Source: Pseudoclavibacter chungangensis (GTDB lineage Bacteria; Actinomycetota; Actinomycetes; Actinomycetales; Microbacteriaceae). Taken from it: 64,000 nucleotides of DNA. The position numbers and the translations under genes were made by a program. Position 1 is the first letter of the stretch, and the number at the start of each line of letters is the position of its first letter. Positions 1 to 7,509 of the stretch are shown here, in pieces. The stretch is from positions 2,418,001 through 2,482,000 of the forward strand of contig NZ_JACCFV010000001.1 in the NCBI RefSeq assembly GCF_013410545.1. Direction: 5' to 3'. The notes beneath the pieces are model-generated. The model saw only the letters and a list, made by a program, of their open reading frames with translations, did not search any database and was not told where the DNA came from.

Positions 1-60
1 GGTCTGGTGCCCGAAGTGGACGCCGCTGTCGAGCAGCTGGCGGATGGTGACGACGGCCAT
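1..60 (-). CDS. rpsB: 30S ribosomal protein S2, N-terminal end (partial)
   Basis: Only the first 20 codons lie in the window; the gene runs off the left edge. The translation starts MAVVTIRQLLDSGVHFGHQT, which is the highly conserved start of ribosomal protein S2 (small subunit assembly, S1 docking). The ATG at 60-58 is preceded by an AAGGAG Shine-Dalgarno sequence on the minus strand at about 69-74. In actinobacteria rpsB is usually followed by tsf and flanked by the xerC/dprA/comM/yraN group, which is found here. Very sure despite the short fragment. Confidence 0.95.
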   Translation of the reverse strand, partial: MAVVTIRQLLDSGVHFGHQT

Positions 61-532
61 GGTCGTTCTCCTTGTCTGGGCGCGCGAACGCGCCGTCCGG
101 TTGTTCCGCGCGACCGAGCGGCCGCGTGGCCTGGTGCCCGGAGCTGCTCCGACCCGTTCCGCGGGAAGCGGACGGGACCGTGGGAGCGGCCGGTGTGCGG
201 GCACGCGAAGTCAGCCCGCTCTCGCGGACTGCGGGATCGAGTTTACACACCGCAGGAGGCGCGCGGGTGACGTTCGTGCGTCGGGTATCTCGCCGACCGC
301 GAACCGTTCGGCCGGGCGACCGCGTCCGTGCCGCGCGTGCCCGGTGGACAGCCGCTCGTCCACCGATCGTCCACGAACCGTGACGACCGGGTCGCGCGTC
401 GACGAGAGTCCGGACATGGACGGCGAGGACGACGCACGACGACGGAGCGACGGCACGGCGAGGCGGCTCGGCCCGATGCGTGACAGGAGGGCGGCACGCG
501 GCGCGTCGGGACGGGGCAGGTCGGGACGCCGC
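61..532. other. rpsB leader and M23 peptidase upstream region
   Basis: This is the intergenic space between the divergent rpsB and M23 peptidase starts. On the minus strand a TAAACT hexamer at 240-245 is a plausible -10 box for rpsB and would give a leader of about 175 bases. No convincing -35 box was found. The M23 reading frame stays open through this stretch, so part of it may be coding if the peptidase starts earlier. No RNA gene was recognised. Confidence 0.4.
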
Positions 533-1480
533 ATGACCGAACTCCGTGGGGCGGGGTTCGGCACGGCCGGAAGCCGCTCGGCGGGACTCGGCGGGGCCGG
601 GCTCCGCTCGGCCCGGCGCCTGCTCGCGTCGATCGGCCTGCTCGCCCTGCTGTGTGGACCCCTTCCGCTCGGGACCTCGCCCGCGGACGACCGTCCGGAA
701 CGCGCGACCGCCGAACCGTCGATGTCGTCGACGCCGCAGTCCACGCCACCCGGCCGATCGGCCGGCCGGGAACCGCTCGCCGCCGAGCCGGCCCCGGCCC
801 CCGGGCTCGGGCACGGGCTCGCTCACGGGCTCGGGCGCGATCGGGGGTCGGCCGATATCCCCACCCGGGGTGACGAGACACGCACGGCCGGTCCGGTCGC
901 GGGGTCGGCGGCGACCGAGGCGTGGTCCTGGCCCGTCGCCGGCCTTCGGACGGTCCTACGGCCCTTCCACATGACCTCGCCCTATGCGGCGGGGCACCGC
1001 GGCATCGACGTCGCGGCGGCCCCCGGCGCCACGATCCACGCGCCCGCCGACGGCGTCGTCCGGTTCGTCGGACGGGTCGCGGGCAGGCCGGTCCTTTCCG
1101 TCACGCACGAGGACGGCTCGATCTCGAGCTTCGAGCCCGTCGACGCCGCCGTCGTGGAGGGCGCACGGGTCGCGCGCGGCGAGCGGATCGGTGCGCTGGC
1201 TCTGGACGTGCGGCACGAACCGCACGGCGGCCTGCATCTCGGCCTGCGCGAGGACGACTCGTACCGGAACCCGCTCGAGCGACTCGGCGGCATCCCGCCC
1301 GCGGTCCTCCTACCGGACGGCCCGGACGAGCCGACGTCACGCATCGCGCCGCCCGCCCGCCCGCCACACGTCACCCGATCGACGACCCGGGTGCTGCTGA
1401 CGCCGCGTCGTCGAGGGTGCACCGGCACCGGCGCGACAACGGCTCGGTTCTGTCGCGGCGTCGTTCAGGCGCGGGGGTGA
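533..1480 (+). CDS. M23 family metallopeptidase (LytM/peptidoglycan hydrolase-like)
   Basis: Predicted exported protein of about 315 residues. A hydrophobic segment at about residues 24-42 (LLASIGLLALLCGPLPLG) acts as signal peptide or anchor. A Pro/Ala-rich low-complexity linker follows, then an M23 domain from about residue 125 (WSWPVAG...GHRGIDVAA...GLHLGLR). The H-x(n)-D of GHRGIDV and the HLGLR motif correspond to the LytM zinc site, though the second motif is HLGL rather than the usual HxH. That makes catalytic activity uncertain; it may be a non-catalytic activator. The start is uncertain: in-frame ATGs at 416 and 476 are also possible and none has a good ribosome site. The last 16 bases overlap the 3' end of xerC tail to tail, and the C-terminal 50 residues are Arg-rich and unlike the family. 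Confidence 0.7.
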   Translation: MTELRGAGFGTAGSRSAGLGGAGLRSARRLLASIGLLALLCGPLPLGTSPADDRPERATAEPSMSSTPQSTPPGRSAGREPLAAEPAPAPGLGHGLAHGLGRDRGSADIPTRGDETRTAGPVAGSAATEAWSWPVAGLRTVLRPFHMTSPYAAGHRGIDVAAAPGATIHAPADGVVRFVGRVAGRPVLSVTHEDGSISSFEPVDAAVVEGARVARGERIGALALDVRHEPHGGLHLGLREDDSYRNPLERLGGIPPAVLLPDGPDEPTSRIAPPARPPHVTRSTTRVLLTPRRRGCTGTGATTARFCRGVVQARG

Positions 1481-2418
1481 GCGATCCGATAGGCCTCGCG
1501 AAGTCGCTCGGAACTCACGTGCGTGTAGATCTGCGTCGTGCCGAGACTCGCGTGGCCGAGCATCTCCTGCACCGTGCGCAGGTCCGCGCCGCCATCGAGC
1601 AGATGCGTCGCCGCCGTGTGCCGGAACGCGTGCGGGCCCGCGGGCCCGGCACCGGGCGAGGCGCCGAGCACCCTGCTCGTGAGCGCGTACACGCTCCGTG
1701 GCCCGATGCGGCCGCCCCTCGCGCCGACGAAGAGCGCCTCCCCCGAGTGTTCACCCGCGAGCTCGGGGCGTCCGCGCCGCAGGTAGTCGACGACGGCCTG
1801 CGCCGCCGGCACGCCGAAGGGAACCGTGCGCTGCTTGTCGCCCTTGCCGGTGACGCGCACCGTGCGTCGATCCAGGTCGACGTGGTCCCGGTCGATTGCG
1901 CACAGTTCGGAGACGCGGATGCCCGCCCCGTAGAGCAGCTCGACGACCGCGAGATCGCGGAGTGCGTTCGGATCGCCCGAACCGGCCGCGACGCGGAGAC
2001 CATCGAGGATGCCTCGCATCCCCTCACCCGTGACGACCCGTGGAAGCGCTCGGCCCTGCTTCGGGGAGCGGAGCCGCCTCGCGGTGTCCGGCCCGCGCCC
2101 CGTGCGCTCCAGCCAGGCCGTGAAGCCGCGCGCCGACGCGGCACGGCGAGCGATCGTGGCGGGGGCGAGGCCGCGCTCGGATGCGTCCCACAGCCAGTCG
2201 CGGAACATCTCGAGATCGAGCTGCGCGAGCGGTGGCACCGACCTCGCGGCGAGGTGCTCGACGAGCGCTGCGAGGTCGGACGCGTACGCCCGGACGGTGT
2301 GGGGTGAGAACCCCCGTTCGATGTCGAGGTACCGCAGGTAGTCCTCGATCGCCGCACGGAGTTCACCCCCGCCGTCGGCCGTCCGCGGCACGTTCCCGTC
2401 GTGGTCCGCTCGCGTCAT
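1465..2418 (-). CDS. xerC: Tyrosine recombinase XerC
   Basis: Site-specific recombinase of 317 aa, the usual family length, that resolves chromosome dimers at dif with XerD. An N-terminal SAM-like core-binding domain (FSPHTVRAYASDL, about residues 38-50) precedes the catalytic domain. The catalytic set is visible: Arg in GAGIRVSEL, HxxR in HAFRHTAATH, His in GHASLGTTQ and the nucleophile Tyr in IYTHV. The reading frame stays open far upstream into dprA and comM. The ATG at 2418 is chosen because it begins the XerC homology and has TACCGT exactly six bases upstream, as expected for a leaderless message. Confidence 0.93.
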   Translation of the reverse strand: MTRADHDGNVPRTADGGGELRAAIEDYLRYLDIERGFSPHTVRAYASDLAALVEHLAARSVPPLAQLDLEMFRDWLWDASERGLAPATIARRAASARGFTAWLERTGRGPDTARRLRSPKQGRALPRVVTGEGMRGILDGLRVAAGSGDPNALRDLAVVELLYGAGIRVSELCAIDRDHVDLDRRTVRVTGKGDKQRTVPFGVPAAQAVVDYLRRGRPELAGEHSGEALFVGARGGRIGPRSVYALTSRVLGASPGAGPAGPHAFRHTAATHLLDGGADLRTVQEMLGHASLGTTQIYTHVSSERLREAYRIAHPRA

Positions 2419-2424
2419 GTCGCC

Positions 2425-2430
2425 ACGGTA
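2425..2430 (-). promoter_or_regulatory. Leaderless -10 box of xerC
   Basis: TACCGT on the minus strand, separated by exactly six bases from the xerC ATG at 2418. The spacing places the transcription start at or next to the A of ATG, with no room for a Shine-Dalgarno site. Confidence 0.55.
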
Positions 2431-2519
2431 CGTCGCCGGCACGCGGCACGTGGGGCGACACGACGACGGGCCGACACGCATCGAGTGCGCGCCGGCCCGT
2501 CGTCGTCGGGGCGGGGTGG

Positions 2520-3023
2520 TCAGTCCTCGTCGGCGTGGCGCGAGCCGAGCTCGCTGTCGAGCCGCAGCAGGCCGTTGCCGTCGTTGCCGATGAGCTCGAC
2601 ACGGCCGATGATCTCGGCGACCGTCGCCTCCTCCTCGAGCTGCTCGTCGACGAACCAGTTGAGCAGCGGGAAGGCGTCGATGTCGCCCTCCTTCTGTGCG
2701 AGGCGGTAGAGGTTGCGGATCGACTCCGACACCTTGACCTCGTGCGCGAGGGATGCCTTGAACGCGTCGAGGACCGTCTCGACCGTCGTGCCCGAGCCCG
2801 AGATGGGCTGGATGACGGGGTGCGCGTCGCGATCGATCATGTGATCGATGAACTTGTTCGCGTGGACGATCTCTTCCTCGGCCTGCGCGCGGAACCATCC
2901 GGCGATGCCGGGAAGGTCGAGCACGTCCATGTCGATGGCGAGCTGTCGGTAGACGATCGATGCCTCGATCTCGAGGGTGACCTGCGCGTTGAATGCGGTT
3001 TCGAGTTCTCCTTGAAGCTTCAT
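2520..3023 (-). CDS. ftn: Ferritin-like iron storage protein
   Basis: A 167-aa ferritin of the bacterial FtnA class, which oxidises Fe(II) at a di-iron centre and stores it in a 24-mer shell. The ligand helices are recognisable: LEIEASIVYRQLA with Glu ligands near residues 17-20, EEEIVHANKFIDH with the ExxH pair near residue 53, and the late QLEEEATVAEII helix. It stands alone between xerC and the 16-bp repeat array. The ATG at 3023 has TACCGT seven bases upstream, so the message may be leaderless; a longer start in the same frame gives residues foreign to the family. No IdeR box was seen in front. Confidence 0.9.
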   Translation of the reverse strand: MKLQGELETAFNAQVTLEIEASIVYRQLAIDMDVLDLPGIAGWFRAQAEEEIVHANKFIDHMIDRDAHPVIQPISGSGTTVETVLDAFKASLAHEVKVSESIRNLYRLAQKEGDIDAFPLLNWFVDEQLEEEATVAEIIGRVELIGNDGNGLLRLDSELGSRHADED

Positions 3024-3030
3024 GACCTTC

Positions 3031-3036
3031 ACGGTA
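3031..3036 (-). promoter_or_regulatory. Leaderless -10 box of ferritin gene
   Basis: TACCGT on the minus strand, seven bases before the ferritin ATG at 3023. It matches the TANNNT-N6/7-start pattern seen at many genes in this window. Confidence 0.45.
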
Positions 3037-3279
3037 CCCCGGCAGCCTGGGGCTGTCATGGCAGGTTTGGCTAGCCTGATCAGGGAGTTCGCGGCGAGCA
3101 AAGTCCGCTGGGGTGCCCGCTACCGCCCCGCGCTCTGCATCGCGAACGTCCGGATCGTCGCGTTGTCGGAACCGGCAGAATCGACGTCCGTCCGGGTGAC
3201 GCGATCGACCACACGCGGAACCCGGGCCACGTTGTCGGACGGGCGACGCGCGGAGCCGCATCCGTGGCGGACCGGCCGC

Positions 3280-3391
3280 ATGACCCGCCGGGCGCATGAC
3301 CCGCCGGGCGCATGACCCGCCGGGCGCATGACCCGCGGGCCGCATGACCCGCCGGCCGCATGACCCGCCGGGCGCATGACCGACCGGGTCA
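3280..3391. repeat. 16-bp tandem repeat, seven units
   Basis: Seven consecutive units of ATGACCCGCCGGGCGC begin at 3280, 3296, 3312, 3328, 3344, 3360 and 3376. The fifth and sixth vary slightly and the last is degenerate. The spacing is exactly 16. The array sits directly after dprA on its downstream side, and its last unit supplies the dprA stop codon. Each unit carries the GC palindrome CCGGCGGG-like core, so transcripts could fold. It is not a CRISPR: the units abut with no spacers. Confidence 0.9.
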
Positions 3392-4486
3392 CTCGGCGGG
3401 ATCGCCACTCGGGCGGCGCCGCCCCGGCGTGACGAAACCGGGCGTCGCCAGCTCGAGCAGATCCTTGTCGTTCCGGACGAGGATCGCGCCGGCCTCGCGT
3501 ATGAGCTCGTGGCAGCCCTCCGACATCTCGCGCTTGACGGGCCCCGGCACGGCGCCGAGGGGGCGGCCGAGTGCGGCGGCGTGGCCCGCGGTGTTCGCCG
3601 CGCCCGAGCGCTTCCCCGCCTCGACGACAACGGTCGCCGTCCCGAGTGCCGCGATGAGGCGATTGCGTTCGAGGAATCGCGACCGCGTGGGCGCTTCACC
3701 GCACGGCACCTCGGCGACGACCGCAGCGCGCTCGACGATGCGACGCAGGAGCTCCTGGTTCCCCGCGGGGTAGAGGCGATCGACCCCACCCGCCATGACG
3801 GCGACCGTCTCGCCCTCCGTGAGCGCTCCACGATGGGCGGCGGCGTCGATCCCGTACGCCCCGCCGGAGACGACGGAGAACTTCGCCCCCACGGCGCCGG
3901 ATGCCAGTTCGGTCGCCGTCGCGATGCCCGCGGGCGTCGCCGCGCGCGAACCGACGATCGCGACGGACCGTTCGGTGCGCCGGAGCGCGGACGGATCTCC
4001 GCGTACCCACAGCGTGAGCGGCGCATGGTCGCCGAGATCGTCGAGCGTTGGGGGCCAATCGGGATCGCCTGCGACGAGCAGGTGCACGTCGAACGCACGT
4101 GCCGCGCGCAGCGCGTCGCGCACGCGCGCCGGTGCGAGGCGATCACGCCAACGCCGGAACGCGGCAGGCAGGCGCTCGAGCAGTTCAGCGGCCGCGATCG
4201 GGTCCTCCCCTGCCGACGCCCGGACGAGCGCCGCGATCCGGGGAACGGGATCGTCAGCACGAACCGCCGCGAGCGCACGATCCGCCCCGCACAGCCGCAT
4301 GAGGACCGCGGCGTCCCGATCGCCGGACGGGGCGATCGCGGACCACGCGACGAGCAGTTCCCGACGCCGGATCCCGTCGTCGTCCACGTCCGGAGCGGTC
4401 CGAGCGACCACCCTCCGCACGAGCTCGTGCTCGCTGTGCAACTCCGGTGCGCCCGTCCGCGCACCCTCCCCGAGTGATGTCGGCAT
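3389..4486 (-). CDS. dprA: DNA-processing protein DprA (Smf)
   Basis: A 365-aa Rossmann-fold protein that loads RecA onto incoming single-stranded DNA during transformation. The core motifs are present: SVAIVGSRAAT near residue 170, SGGAYGIDAAAH near 205, and VVVEAGKRSGAANTAGHA with AVPGPV near 295-320. The N-terminal SAM-like part is also present. An in-frame GTG lies at 4495, but the ATG at 4486 is preferred because GGGGAGG sits seven bases before it. The upstream 17 bases (GGAGGTGGTCGGGATGC) are identical to those in front of yraN. It follows comM on the same strand after a 127-bp gap, a conserved actinobacterial arrangement. Confidence 0.93.
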   Translation of the reverse strand: MPTSLGEGARTGAPELHSEHELVRRVVARTAPDVDDDGIRRRELLVAWSAIAPSGDRDAAVLMRLCGADRALAAVRADDPVPRIAALVRASAGEDPIAAAELLERLPAAFRRWRDRLAPARVRDALRAARAFDVHLLVAGDPDWPPTLDDLGDHAPLTLWVRGDPSALRRTERSVAIVGSRAATPAGIATATELASGAVGAKFSVVSGGAYGIDAAAHRGALTEGETVAVMAGGVDRLYPAGNQELLRRIVERAAVVAEVPCGEAPTRSRFLERNRLIAALGTATVVVEAGKRSGAANTAGHAAALGRPLGAVPGPVKREMSEGCHELIREAGAILVRNDKDLLELATPGFVTPGRRRPSGDPAE

Positions 4487-4613
4487 CCCGACCACCTCCC
4501 CGTCCTTCCCGCGCCACCGCGGGATGTCGTCGTCGTTCCGTCGTCATCGTGCGCGCCGTGCGTGCCGTCGTCGCCCGACTGCCGTGCGATCCGCCGTCCC
4601 CGTGCCACCGCGA

Positions 4614-6215
4614 TCAGGCCCCGGGTGCCCGGTATGCGAGCGCCTCCGCGAGTTCGACCGCACCGGGAGTCGAACGTCCGTCCAGATCGGCGAGCGTCCA
4701 CGCGACGCGGAGCACGCGGTCGTACCCGCGCATCGTGATGTGTCCGCGATCGAGCGCACGATCGAGTTCCCGTGTGACGGCGCGAGGGAGTCGAAGGTCG
4801 CGAGCGCGCAGGGCCGGCCCCGGAACGTGCCCGTTGCAGGCCCATCGACCCGCATAGCGTTCCAGGGCGGCAGCGCGGGCCCGTGCAACGCGGTCGCGGG
4901 CGACCGCCGTGCCTCGTTCCGCCTCGTGTGCCGGGTCGAGTTCGGCGGCGAGGTGTCGTGCCGTGGACACGCGCTCGACCGTCAACTGCAGGTCGATGCG
5001 GTCGAGGAGCGGGCCCGAGAGTCGCGCGAGGTACCGCCGCCTGACCGGGCTCGGGCATGTGCAGGCGAGATCGGAGTCACCGGCGTTGCCGCACGGACAG
5101 GGGTTCGCCGCGAGCACGAGTTGGAAGCGCGCCGGGAACGCGACGACGGAGCGCTCCCGGTGCACCTCGTGCCGGCCGGATTCGAGCGGCTGCCGGAGTG
5201 CGTCGAGCACGGTGCGCGGGAACTCCGGCGCCTCATCGAGGAAGAGCACGCCGCCCGTCGCGAGCGTAACGGCGCCGGGCCGGATCACGCCCGATCCGCC
5301 GCCGAGGAGGGCCACGGCGGAGGCACCGTGATGGGGTGCGATGAACGGCGGACGCCGGTCGAGCACGGCATCGACCGTCGCGCCGCGCAGCGAGCGGAGT
5401 GCGGCCAGCTCGATCGCCTCCTCGACGCCGAGATCGGGGAGAAGGCCCGGCAGTCGCTCGGCGAGCATCGTCTTCCCCGCGCCGGGTGGGCCGACCATGA
5501 GCAGATGGTGGCCACCGGCCGCGGCGATCAGGAGCGCCCGGACGGCGTCCTCGTTGCCGACGACATCGGCGAGATCAGGGCCGTCGAACCCGCGTGTCGT
5601 CTCGCCCGTCGCGCTCGCGGTGGGGCCCTCGGCGCCGCCCGTCGGAGCCGCCCCGTCGCCACGACCCGGGACGGGCAGCGGCTCGGGCGCCGGCTCATCG
5701 AACTCGGCCCCGAAGTGCTCGGCGACCTCGCGCAGCGAGCGCACCGCGACGATCTCGACGCCCTCGACGAGCCCCGCCTCGTCGGCACACGCGGCGGGCA
5801 CGAGGATCCGCTCGAAGCCCGCCCGACGCCCCGCGGCGACCGCGGGCAGAACGCCCGGGACCCGGCGGACCGATCCGTCGAGCCCCAGCTCGCCGATGAG
5901 CAGCGCGCTCGCGAGCCCAGTCCCGTCGACGACCCCCGCGGCGGCGAGGACCGCGGCGGCGATCGCGACGTCGAATCCGCTGCCGTGCTTCTTGAACGGC
6001 GCGGGCGACAGGTTCAGCGTCACCCGCCGCGGCGGCAGCGGGTGCCCACAGCTCTGCAACGCCGCCCGCACACGGTCACGTGCCTCGCCGAGCGACGTGT
6101 CCGGCATCCCGATGAGGACGAACGCGGGCAGGCCGTCGGCGACGTGCGCCTCGACCCGCACGAGCGTGCCTGTGAGTCCCTCGAGCGCGATCGAGTTCGC
6201 CCGCGCCGTCGTCAC
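4614..6215 (-). CDS. comM: YifB/ComM family Mg-chelatase-like AAA+ ATPase
   Basis: A 533-aa ComM-type helicase linked to natural transformation and branch migration. It has an N-terminal Lon-like fold (ANSIALEGLTGTLVRVE), then a Mg-chelatase AAA+ core with Walker A GPPGAGKTM near residue 240, Walker B VLFLDEAPEF near 325, and a C-terminal Mg-chelatase domain. The CxC cluster NPCPCGNAGD...CTC typical of ComM is present near residue 375. GTG at 6215 is chosen over longer frames because GGGGGAGG precedes it by seven bases, leaving a 34-bp gap to yraN. It probably forms an operon with yraN and dprA. Confidence 0.93.
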   Translation of the reverse strand: MTTARANSIALEGLTGTLVRVEAHVADGLPAFVLIGMPDTSLGEARDRVRAALQSCGHPLPPRRVTLNLSPAPFKKHGSGFDVAIAAAVLAAAGVVDGTGLASALLIGELGLDGSVRRVPGVLPAVAAGRRAGFERILVPAACADEAGLVEGVEIVAVRSLREVAEHFGAEFDEPAPEPLPVPGRGDGAAPTGGAEGPTASATGETTRGFDGPDLADVVGNEDAVRALLIAAAGGHHLLMVGPPGAGKTMLAERLPGLLPDLGVEEAIELAALRSLRGATVDAVLDRRPPFIAPHHGASAVALLGGGSGVIRPGAVTLATGGVLFLDEAPEFPRTVLDALRQPLESGRHEVHRERSVVAFPARFQLVLAANPCPCGNAGDSDLACTCPSPVRRRYLARLSGPLLDRIDLQLTVERVSTARHLAAELDPAHEAERGTAVARDRVARARAAALERYAGRWACNGHVPGPALRARDLRLPRAVTRELDRALDRGHITMRGYDRVLRVAWTLADLDGRSTPGAVELAEALAYRAPGA

Positions 6216-6249
6216 GGCCGCGCCTCCCCCACCGACGCGGCCCGCGGGA

Positions 6250-6609
6250 TCATGCGCCGACCCCCGCCACGTGTCGCACCACCGGCTCACGCCCGTGCTG
6301 CACCAGCACCCCGATCACGTCGATGCGGACGGGCCGGGCGAGGCGCGGATGCGCCTCGAGCCACAGGCCCGCGAGCCGCCGCAGACGCCGCAGCTTGATC
6401 GAGGTCACCGCCTCGAGCGGATCCCCCGTCCGGGTCGACGAACGCGTCTTGACCTCGGTGACGACGAGCATGCCGTGATCGAACGTGACGAGATCGATCT
6501 CGCCCTCACGACACCGCCAGTTCGCATCCACCAGCTCGTGCCCGCGCGCGAGCAGGTACTCCCGCGCTGTCCGCTCCCCCGTCCGTCCGAGTGCATCCTT
6601 CGCTCGCAT
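6250..6609 (-). CDS. yraN: UPF0102 protein YraN (putative endonuclease)
   Basis: A 119-aa protein of the UPF0102/YraN family, whose fold resembles Holliday-junction resolvases and restriction-like nucleases. The conserved core is visible: GRTGERTAREYLLARGHELV, then NWRCREGEIDLVTFD and VVTEVKTRSS, matching the E...EIDL...EVK nuclease signature. The ATG at 6609 has GGAGG eight bases upstream and gives the usual length; a longer frame starts at 6657. It is first of the yraN-comM-dprA group. The family function is not firmly established. Confidence 0.9.
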   Translation of the reverse strand: MRAKDALGRTGERTAREYLLARGHELVDANWRCREGEIDLVTFDHGMLVVTEVKTRSSTRTGDPLEAVTSIKLRRLRRLAGLWLEAHPRLARPVRIDVIGVLVQHGREPVVRHVAGVGA

Positions 6610-6749
6610 CCCGACCACCTCCGCGAGGAAGCCTGCCCGCGCGAGGGCGGTGCTCACCGGGACACGGCGTCCTCCTGTGGAGCGACCTCACCCCACAGGT
6701 GCGCCGCGGCGCCGTCCCTGCGTGGCCGGGAGTGAGCGCGCCTTCCGCC

Positions 6750-7340
6750 CTAGGTGCCCGACACGTCACCCGACGAGGCCACCGGACGTCCGTCCTCCGC
6801 ACGGCCGTTCGTCGCCCCGCCGTCCGCCACACCTTCCGCCCGAGCCACGCGCTCCCCACCACCCGTGCCCGACCGCTCGCCGTCGACCACACGGGACGCA
6901 CCGTGCGCGGCGACCGTCCGCCGCCCGCTCAGCACGACGAAGACGACGAGGAGGACGAGCACCACGACCTCGATCGCGACGTAGATCGTGTGCAGCGGCG
7001 AGGCTCCCGGATCGCCGCCCGCGAGCACGATGTCGGTCCTGGCGTTCAGGAGCGGCCGAACGGCGATGAGCTGACCCGCGACCGCTGCCGCGAGCCCGCC
7101 CAACACGACCCACTCACCCCGGCTCGGCCGTGGCCGCAGCGCACCCAGGACGACGAGCACGACGACGAACACGAGGCTCAGCAGATCCAGGGCCGTCAGG
7201 ACGAGGCGGCCGATGCCGAGCGCGACCGGGAGGGTCATACCGGGAGCCAGGAACTTGAGGGGCGTCTCAACGAACGCGAGACCGAGCACGACCCCGAACC
7301 ACACCGACGCGACCACGATCCGCCACACACGCACACCCAT
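6750..7340 (-). CDS. Four-helix membrane protein, DUF4149-like
   Basis: A 196-aa protein with about four transmembrane helices at residues 6-24, 45-65, 78-95 and 120-140. A hydrophilic Gly/Glu/Arg-rich tail of about 55 residues follows. The first helices read VVASVWFGVVLGLAFVETP and FLAPGMTLPVALGIGRLVL, resembling small uncharacterised membrane proteins of the DUF4149/TMEM205 kind; the function is unknown. It is the first gene upstream of yraN on the minus strand but 140 bp away. TAGGCT lies exactly six bases before the ATG, so the message is probably leaderless. Confidence 0.75.
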   Translation of the reverse strand: MGVRVWRIVVASVWFGVVLGLAFVETPLKFLAPGMTLPVALGIGRLVLTALDLLSLVFVVVLVVLGALRPRPSRGEWVVLGGLAAAVAGQLIAVRPLLNARTDIVLAGGDPGASPLHTIYVAIEVVVLVLLVVFVVLSGRRTVAAHGASRVVDGERSGTGGGERVARAEGVADGGATNGRAEDGRPVASSGDVSGT

Positions 7341-7346
7341 ACCGCC

Positions 7347-7352
7347 AGCCTA
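7347..7352 (-). promoter_or_regulatory. Leaderless -10 box of the DUF4149-like gene
   Basis: TAGGCT on the minus strand, with exactly six bases between it and the ATG at 7340. Confidence 0.55.
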
Positions 7353-7509
7353 GGAGTCCGCGCGAACGGGCGTCGAACGGGCACGCCCTCGCCGATACAC
7401 TGGCATCGTCCGGCGCCGACGAGGGCGACCGTCGCCCGCAAAATGGGCGATAGACCGCGGTCGAGTCACATAGGGAATCAGACACCGTCCTCCCGAAAGG
7501 CCCTTTCGC

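Noticed and set aside
3280..3391. Possible CRISPR array
   Set aside because: The 16-bp units abut directly, there are no spacers, and no cas gene is present.
2419..5058. Very long minus-strand frame (about 1200 codons) running from xerC through dprA and comM
   Set aside because: Stops are rare in GC-rich DNA. Upstream of 2418 the frame lacks homology and is antisense or out of frame to dprA, comM and ferritin, which are clear genes.
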